A program made the translations under genes and the position numbers. From Chitinophagaceae bacterium (GTDB lineage Bacteria; Bacteroidota; Bacteroidia; Chitinophagales; Chitinophagaceae): a stretch of 32,364 bases of DNA. The notes under the pieces were generated by a model. The model made no database searches. It was not told the DNA's origin and saw nothing but the letters and a program-made list of their open reading frames with translations. The stretch spans positions 1-32,364 of the forward strand of contig JACDBU010000166.1 in NCBI GenBank assembly GCA_013694745.1. The letters are read 5' to 3'. How positions within the stretch are numbered: the first letter of the stretch is position 1; every line of letters begins with the position of its first letter. Shown here one piece after another: positions 26,678-32,364 of the stretch.

Positions 26678-28561
26678 TTATTCTTTTGTAGCCGTTAAGG
26701 TAAAATTTGCTTTATGCTCAATAGCACTCCCCTGCCCTATACTCATATCACCACTTCCTAAAATTTTTGTTCCTTTCTCTGTTACCTTAAATTCTGAATT
26801 CCGCTTTAATGTCGCTCCAAAGGTTTTTCCCATTTTATTAATTGGGAAGTTAATATACTTGATAATAGGTATGTTGGCAGCTATGATCATGATCAACCCG
26901 CGATTAGCAACTGCCGGTGTAAAATCAACAAGAGCAGTATTGTAAAAAAAAGTGATTGTTTCTGTTTCAGTATTATACTCTGCATCTACCGTTAAATTAA
27001 AATAGGAAGGCGTGGCAGCAGCCCTGGCGAATCCACCAAAACCGAGCGCATCATGTTGACTTGTTACAAACGGAACGGATAGTGGTGTAATTGAACGCTG
27101 ATCATAAATAGTAACATTCTTTGGTAGCATATGTTTTACATCATAGCCAAAAGTAAAATTGGTGGCATTGCCTTCAATATTTCCTTTCATTTTAATGATA
27201 CCTCCTGTTTGATTTATCGGGTACCGCAAAGAAACGGCTGCGCCGCAATCATAGGTATACTTCCACCAGTTATCCCCTTCATGACTGTAAATATTTTCAT
27301 AATGAAATTGCAGTTCGCCCTTATACGTGCCGCAATATCTTTTTAATAAAACTGAAATTCCATATTGTAAAACATCAGCCGTAATTTCTCCTTTACCTAA
27401 CATGGTTTCCAGGGACTTTGCATCAAATATTGCTGTCGCTAAAATTTTGGAAGGTTCTTTTACCCAAAAATCATGGTCTGATGGCATATCACCAACAGCT
27501 TTATTGGCCACTTCCGCCATTTTAGGAATAGCTTTATCAAGAACTATGTTTCCTAATACTTTTGTAATAGTTTTTGCATAAAAGTTGGTGACTGTTGAAA
27601 ACGCAGCACATACTTCATCCAGCCATACCAGAACCTCGCAAACAGTATTGTCTGCAGGTGCATGTGAAGCTTTTTCCACCTGCTCTTTCATTACTTCTTC
27701 CTGTTTTTTAAATACATCATTTAGTTCACCCATGTTTTTCCGAACATTTTCCGGCATACCTTTTCCCGCCATTGCTGCATCACCTAATTTTCCGCAACCA
27801 TCATTAATGCTTGTCAGCATTTTTTCTGCTGCATCAATTTTTTCTTCCGTCTCTTTCATTTTTTCATCAATTTCCTTAGCGTCTTTACTGGATATCTGCT
27901 CTTTTATTTTTGATACAACTTCTTTTAATTTTGTATTTGACTGCCTCAATAAATCTTTAACACCTGTGGCTATTTGATCAAGCTTACCAAAATCATAAAT
28001 GGTAAAAGTTATATCCTTTGATGCTTTTCCATCCGGGCTATTAACTTTTACCGAATAATTACCTTCAGCATTGGTATTATTGAAAGGAAGTTTAAAACTG
28101 CCGTCATTTTTATTTATCAGTGTTTTGTATGAAACTGCTTTTGCTCCTTTTGGTGGAGTAATAACAATGCTTACTTCTTTTATTTTATCGGAGTACATGG
28201 TTTCCCCGCTTATAACCAGAGAAGCACCTGTTAACGTTTGATCTGGAAATACCTTAGCCTGGATATAACCATCCTGTGGTTCCATGTTAGTATCGTCACC
28301 AGTTTTAGCGGGCAATTCGCTGGAAGTTTTTTCCGATTTGTTTTCGGTTTTATTATTTACCGCAGGCTGAGTATTTTTTTCTTTCTTCTTAGATTTAGTT
28401 CCTAAACTATCGATGGCTTTATTAATCGTTTCATCAACTTTTCTATCGGCTCTCCCCCGTACTGTCGCTTTTACCTGGTCACCCAGTCGTTTAAATATTT
28501 GCGCATCTGCTTTGTGAGAATGTGCAAAAAAAATGAGGATGAAAAAAAGTGTATAGCGCAT
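26678..28561 (-). CDS. Hypothetical secreted protein with coiled-coil region
   Basis: Signal peptide MRYTLFFILIFFAHSHKADAQ; Lys/Glu-rich region; central heptad-like stretch (IKEQISSKDAKEIDEKMKETEEKIDAAEKML); no family recognised. Confidence 0.6.
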   Translation of the reverse strand: MRYTLFFILIFFAHSHKADAQIFKRLGDQVKATVRGRADRKVDETINKAIDSLGTKSKKKEKNTQPAVNNKTENKSEKTSSELPAKTGDDTNMEPQDGYIQAKVFPDQTLTGASLVISGETMYSDKIKEVSIVITPPKGAKAVSYKTLINKNDGSFKLPFNNTNAEGNYSVKVNSPDGKASKDITFTIYDFGKLDQIATGVKDLLRQSNTKLKEVVSKIKEQISSKDAKEIDEKMKETEEKIDAAEKMLTSINDGCGKLGDAAMAGKGMPENVRKNMGELNDVFKKQEEVMKEQVEKASHAPADNTVCEVLVWLDEVCAAFSTVTNFYAKTITKVLGNIVLDKAIPKMAEVANKAVGDMPSDHDFWVKEPSKILATAIFDAKSLETMLGKGEITADVLQYGISVLLKRYCGTYKGELQFHYENIYSHEGDNWWKYTYDCGAAVSLRYPINQTGGIIKMKGNIEGNATNFTFGYDVKHMLPKNVTIYDQRSITPLSVPFVTSQHDALGFGGFARAAATPSYFNLTVDAEYNTETETITFFYNTALVDFTPAVANRGLIMIIAANIPIIKYINFPINKMGKTFGATLKRNSEFKVTEKGTKILGSGDMSIGQGSAIEHKANFTLTATKE

Positions 28562-28647
28562 AAATAAGGTTTTAGAAATGAAGATTATAAACCTCTGGCA
28601 TATTAATTTTTAAAAGAGAATAAAGGATCATAAACAGATTATTACTT

Positions 28648-30447
28648 TTATTTTTTCAACGCTTTAACAGCATTTACCAATTCTTCAATTTGCTTATCCA
28701 TTTTATTTATTTGCTTTTGCTGATCTTCAATTATTATTTGCTGCTTCCCGATCATCATCGGGATTTCACTTTGCTCAACCTGCTTGGTTAATTTCTCTAT
28801 TATCACCTGCTGCTCTTGTACTGCTTTTACAAGGGGCATAATAAATTGGCTGTACGCTAGGCTGTAATGATCTTTATCATTAGCAGGAGCATGAACGCCA
28901 TCAAACTCATACCCTAAATCCATTGCTATTTTTTCTACATCCTGTGCAAGAAAACCGGTGTGCAATTGTTTGTTGCCATCGTAAGAAATATTTTTTGCAA
29001 ATGTGTTATTCAATACGCCCGTCTTTGTGTATTCAGTTAACTTTATATCATCAAAATAATAGGTAACGGGTGTAAGCTTTTTAATTAAATCCAACCCCGG
29101 TACATTAGTTTTTATATTGTATTTAAATCTTGCATCAGAAGGATAGCTATACGCTACCTGCCCTTCAATTACAGTAACCGAAGTGTTACCCAAACGGATT
29201 TTATTGCTGGCATCCACGGTTGCTTTATACCCGACTGCAGTTGCATTTGTTAAGTTGCCGGTACTCACATCTGCCTCGTTACCTATTCCGGTATTATTGT
29301 TTCCTGTTTTATTCGATATAAGTGCATAGGCTCCTATTGCCGTATTATAGTTACCTATTTCATTTTGTCGAAGTGCAACAAAGCCGGTAGCCGTGTTTTC
29401 ATTTCCTAGTGTATTTAATTCAAGCGCAGCAAGTCCATCAGCAGTATTAGTGTTCCCATTATTTTCATGTAGCGCCCTCCAACCAGTTGCGGTATTGTCC
29501 AGACCAGACGTATTAGAATAAAGAGAATATGTGCCAATTGCAGTATTTTCGACTCCTGTTAAATTATTTTGAAGTGATTGGTAACCATTAGCAACATTAT
29601 CACGACCTGTAGTATTGGAATAAAGTGATTTTGATCCAATTGCTGTGTTTAATATGCCTCCATTTCCATTATTAAACAATGCTGAATCACCAATTGCAAC
29701 AAGATTGGAATTTGTAGTATTTGTAAATAGAGCACTGACTCCCATTGCTACATTGCTGTAACCGGTTGTGTTATTCTGCAGCGTCTGCATACCAATAGCA
29801 GTGTTGTTGTTGCCGGTATTATTTTTTAACAGAGCAAAATAGCCATTAGCGGTGTTGCTTGTTCCTGTTGTATTAAAAAAAAGTGCCTGGGCACCATTAG
29901 CGGTATTGTAAAGTCCAGTATTGGAATAAAGTGCATAACCCCCAATACCCGTATTTCCATTTCCCGGTATATTTGAATTTCCTGCCTGATAACCCCAAAA
30001 GGTGTTCAATAAATTATTGTCTATCCTTCCCGCTTTTTGGTTGTTTACTCTTACAGTTAATGGAACATTATCAGTAGTGCCAATAAAATTAGTGCCATCT
30101 ACCGTGCCTGCATTTCCTGTGAGTGACCAAGCATTTGATCCAGATGAGGCACCACCAATCTTTACCCAGTTCGGTGCAGCAGGTGTGCCCATGTTTATAT
30201 ATAACCCTGCTCCATCTGGTAAAGCAGAATTGGTGTTTGTAACTATAAGATAAGTTGCAGGTGATGGAACGGCTACTGCATCAGTTGATGAGGCAAGTGA
30301 TAGCCGTGGAAATAAAACACCTTTGTTACCTGCGGTAACATCTAGTATAGCGCTGGCATTGGGTGTAGGAGTGCCTATTCCTACACTTTGTCCCTGGCAT
30401 AAAAGGGATAATACTAATAGTGGAAATAAAATCAGATACGCTTTCAT
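28648..30447 (-). CDS. Secreted tail-fiber-domain protein: YadA-head-like repeats + C-terminal S74 (endosialidase chaperone) domain
   Basis: Signal peptide; repeated NTAxGxxALxxNTTGxx units; PSDARFKYNIKTNVPGLDLIKKLTPVTYYF...HTGFLAQDVEKIAMDLGY...LAYSQFIMPLVKAVQEQQ then coiled coil. Confidence 0.85.
   Translation of the reverse strand: MKAYLILFPLLVLSLLCQGQSVGIGTPTPNASAILDVTAGNKGVLFPRLSLASSTDAVAVPSPATYLIVTNTNSALPDGAGLYINMGTPAAPNWVKIGGASSGSNAWSLTGNAGTVDGTNFIGTTDNVPLTVRVNNQKAGRIDNNLLNTFWGYQAGNSNIPGNGNTGIGGYALYSNTGLYNTANGAQALFFNTTGTSNTANGYFALLKNNTGNNNTAIGMQTLQNNTTGYSNVAMGVSALFTNTTNSNLVAIGDSALFNNGNGGILNTAIGSKSLYSNTTGRDNVANGYQSLQNNLTGVENTAIGTYSLYSNTSGLDNTATGWRALHENNGNTNTADGLAALELNTLGNENTATGFVALRQNEIGNYNTAIGAYALISNKTGNNNTGIGNEADVSTGNLTNATAVGYKATVDASNKIRLGNTSVTVIEGQVAYSYPSDARFKYNIKTNVPGLDLIKKLTPVTYYFDDIKLTEYTKTGVLNNTFAKNISYDGNKQLHTGFLAQDVEKIAMDLGYEFDGVHAPANDKDHYSLAYSQFIMPLVKAVQEQQVIIEKLTKQVEQSEIPMMIGKQQIIIEDQQKQINKMDKQIEELVNAVKALKK
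29240..29955 (-). repeat. About 14 tandem ~17-aa (51-bp) degenerate repeats inside the tail-fiber-domain gene
   Basis: Successive units: NTANGAQALFFNTTGTS / NTANGYFALLKNNTGNN / NTAIGMQTLQNNTTGYS / NVAMGVSALFTNTTNSN / ... / NTAIGAYALISNKTGNN. Confidence 0.8.
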
Positions 30448-30464
30448 ATTTATTTATTGAATCG

Positions 30465-30488
30465 TTTTATAAAAAATATTTTATAAAA
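30465..30488. promoter_or_regulatory. Duplicated perfect palindrome TTTTATAAAA upstream of the tail-fiber-domain gene
   Basis: TTTTATAAAA at 30465-30474 and 30479-30488, 14 bp apart start to start, 18-41 bp upstream of the minus-strand start at 30447. Confidence 0.35.
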
Positions 30489-30627
30489 AGCTTGCTGAGT
30501 ATAAATAAATGTATGTCTTAATACAACCCTACTTTGTAGAAATGAGTGAGCACGCACTATCCACCTGTGTAAGGCTGTTTATAGTGTGTAAGGGAAATCT
30601 TATTTATGAATACTTTGAAAGAAAAAG

Positions 30628-31392
30628 TCAATTGGGCTTTAGAATGCTTCCTAACTGTTCTCTTTTATTTCGGGAAACGGGTATCTCTATTTCATTTTCC
30701 ATTATCAAATAACCTCCCTCACCTTTGATAAACTCTTTTATTTTTTTCGTGTTTACCAAATAGCTTCGATGTATGCGTAAAAAATGTGAAGTAATGAGTA
30801 TGTCTTCAATCTCGCCCAGTGTTCTGCAAACCGTAAATTTTGGTTCATTCACCAAATGGAGTACAGTATAATTGCTTTCTGACTCGCAATAAATAATATC
30901 GCTTAAAGAAATAAACCGGTAACCTTTTGTATGCGGAAACGCAATGCGCCCGGGCACATGTCCTTTCTCAGATTCGTGTAACATTTCACTTATCTGTTCT
31001 AATTGCTGCGGCAAAAATGCTGATTTTTCATTTATCTTTTTTACAGCACTTTTTAATTCAACCGGGTCAATAGGCTTTAATAAATAATCGAGCGCATTAA
31101 ACTTAAATGCCTTTACAGCAAACTGGTCGTAAGCTGTTGTAAATATTAAATGAAAATTAATTTCATCAAGACTTGATAATAACTGAAACCCATTCATCTG
31201 GGGCATTTCAATATCCAGAAAAACGATATCAGGTTTTAATGCTTTAATTTTTTCTAAACCTTCTATACTGTTTAATACCGAAGCAAGCACCTCAACTTGC
31301 GGGCAATGAATATCTAATAGTTTTCGTAAAACCACCAATGCATTGGGCTCATCATCTATGATAATTGCTGTGTGTTTTGATTCTGTTTTCAT
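30628..31392 (-). CDS. LytTR-family response regulator
   Basis: TAIIIDDEPNALVVLRKLL, KPDIVFLDIEMPQMNGFQLL, LLKPIDPVEL receiver; IIYCESESNYTVLHL...FLRIHRSYLVNTKKI LytTR domain. Confidence 0.93.
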   Translation of the reverse strand: MKTESKHTAIIIDDEPNALVVLRKLLDIHCPQVEVLASVLNSIEGLEKIKALKPDIVFLDIEMPQMNGFQLLSSLDEINFHLIFTTAYDQFAVKAFKFNALDYLLKPIDPVELKSAVKKINEKSAFLPQQLEQISEMLHESEKGHVPGRIAFPHTKGYRFISLSDIIYCESESNYTVLHLVNEPKFTVCRTLGEIEDILITSHFLRIHRSYLVNTKKIKEFIKGEGGYLIMENEIEIPVSRNKREQLGSILKPN

Positions 31393-31401
31393 GATAATAA
31401 A

Positions 31402-32364
31402 TTATACCGGAATGTTTAATGTAACTCGCGTACCACTTGCTTTTCCGTTTTTATGCAAATCTTCAAATTGTATAGTAGCCTCAATATTAAAAAGCATGTT
31501 TACAATATCTATCCTGTCCCTGGTTATTTGCATACCAAACGATTTATGTTTGGTTGCCGATTTGCTTTTTAGTTCATTTGCTTTTTCCCGCCCTATACCA
31601 TTATCCTCAATAATTACCTGTAATATATTTTCCTGATGCTGCGTAATCGTGATATCTAAATTACCGCTTTCAGTTTTTTGCATAAGCCCATGCCATATTG
31701 CATTTTCCACATACGGCTGAATTAATAATGGCGGCAATTGAACAAATTGCTGATCAATATTTTTATCAACCTTTATGGTGGTTATGAATTTATCTCCAAA
31801 TCGTAATTTTTCCATATCAATATATAATTGTAAAGCCTGCAAATCAGCTTCCAGAGGAACTCTTGATGACTTACTGTTTTCAAGAACCTGCCGTATGAGC
31901 CTGGAGAATTGTGTAAGATAATGCGATGCTTTTACACTATCATTTTCTAAAATATATTTATTGATACTGTTGAGCACATTAAAAATAAAATGAGGATTCA
32001 TTTGTGCACGCAAGGCTACCATTTCTGTTTCAGCAATTTGCTTTTCAAATTCAGCTTTTACCTGTTTCAATTCAGCTACGCTGCTTTTTGCAAATCCTTT
32101 TGCTTTTTCTTCTTCAATTCGTTGGCGGTAAAAAATATAAACCAGGGATAATATGACAAGAATACCAAGAATTTTAAACCACCAGGTTTGATACCAGGCA
32201 GGGATAATTACAATGGTTAACAATTGCATAGCTGGTCCTTGGAGTCCATCGTTATTAATAGCTTTTACAAAAAAATTATATTTACCAGGAGGTAATTGCG
32301 TATAGTATGCCGTTGTTCTGTTGGCTGCATATACCCAACCCTTATCTATACCAACAAGTTTATA
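31402..32364 (-). CDS. LytS-like sensor histidine kinase with Y_Y_Y domain, N-terminus beyond the window edge
   Basis: ALRAQMNPHFIFNVLNSINKYI (His_kinase), LIQPYVENAIWHGL, IEDNGIGREKA. The frame stays open to the edge (32364) as YKLVGIDKGWVYAANRTTAYYTQLPPGKYNFFVKAINNDGLQGPA, Y_Y_Y-like, so ORF-track Met 32229 is not the true start. Confidence 0.9.
   Translation of the reverse strand, partial: YKLVGIDKGWVYAANRTTAYYTQLPPGKYNFFVKAINNDGLQGPAMQLLTIVIIPAWYQTWWFKILGILVILSLVYIFYRQRIEEEKAKGFAKSSVAELKQVKAEFEKQIAETEMVALRAQMNPHFIFNVLNSINKYILENDSVKASHYLTQFSRLIRQVLENSKSSRVPLEADLQALQLYIDMEKLRFGDKFITTIKVDKNIDQQFVQLPPLLIQPYVENAIWHGLMQKTESGNLDITITQHQENILQVIIEDNGIGREKANELKSKSATKHKSFGMQITRDRIDIVNMLFNIEATIQFEDLHKNGKASGTRVTLNIPV

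Noticed and set aside
27585-27977. 130-aa plus-strand ORF opposite the 26678-28561 gene
   Set aside because: Ser/Phe-rich shadow of the Lys/Glu-rich coiled-coil region on the other strand.
29240-29955. CRISPR-like regular repeat array
   Set aside because: Period is 51 bp without conserved repeats/unique spacers; it is in-frame protein repeat coding sequence.
28648-30447. Prophage remnant suggested by the tail-fiber-like domain
   Set aside because: No capsid, portal, terminase, integrase or lysis genes nearby; the signal peptide argues for a secreted cellular protein.

Overview
The window looks like a Bacteroidota chromosome segment, probably Chitinophagaceae-like. That placement rests on protein style, TAnnTTTG-type -7 boxes, PorT and a T9SS-type C-terminus, and was not tested. 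It is gene-dense and mostly housekeeping. No tRNA, rRNA, CRISPR array, IS element or prophage was recognised. Most notable content: (1) a tightly overlapping operon of UbiA-like prenyltransferase, type III PKS with intact Cys-His-Asn triad, SAM methyltransferase and FAD oxidoreductase, followed by DCC and CoA-binding genes. This is a candidate phenolic-lipid or meroterpenoid quinone pathway. (2) A minus-strand small membrane-protein gene at 7691-8065, absent from the ORF track. It is interrupted by exactly two in-frame TAA codons, each one transition from CAA, with the frame otherwise intact. (3) A 29-aa AURKAIP1/COX24 (mS38/bS22-like) ribosomal-type mini-gene at 24870-24959, also absent from the track. 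(4) An outer-membrane protein, zinc-type binding protein and permease operon lacking its ATPase, with a palindromic operator candidate over the promoter. (5) An S74 (endosialidase chaperone) protein with about 14 tandem ~17-aa repeats and a LytTR/LytS-type two-component pair just upstream of it. All calls come from reading the sequence and supplied translations. No database search was run.
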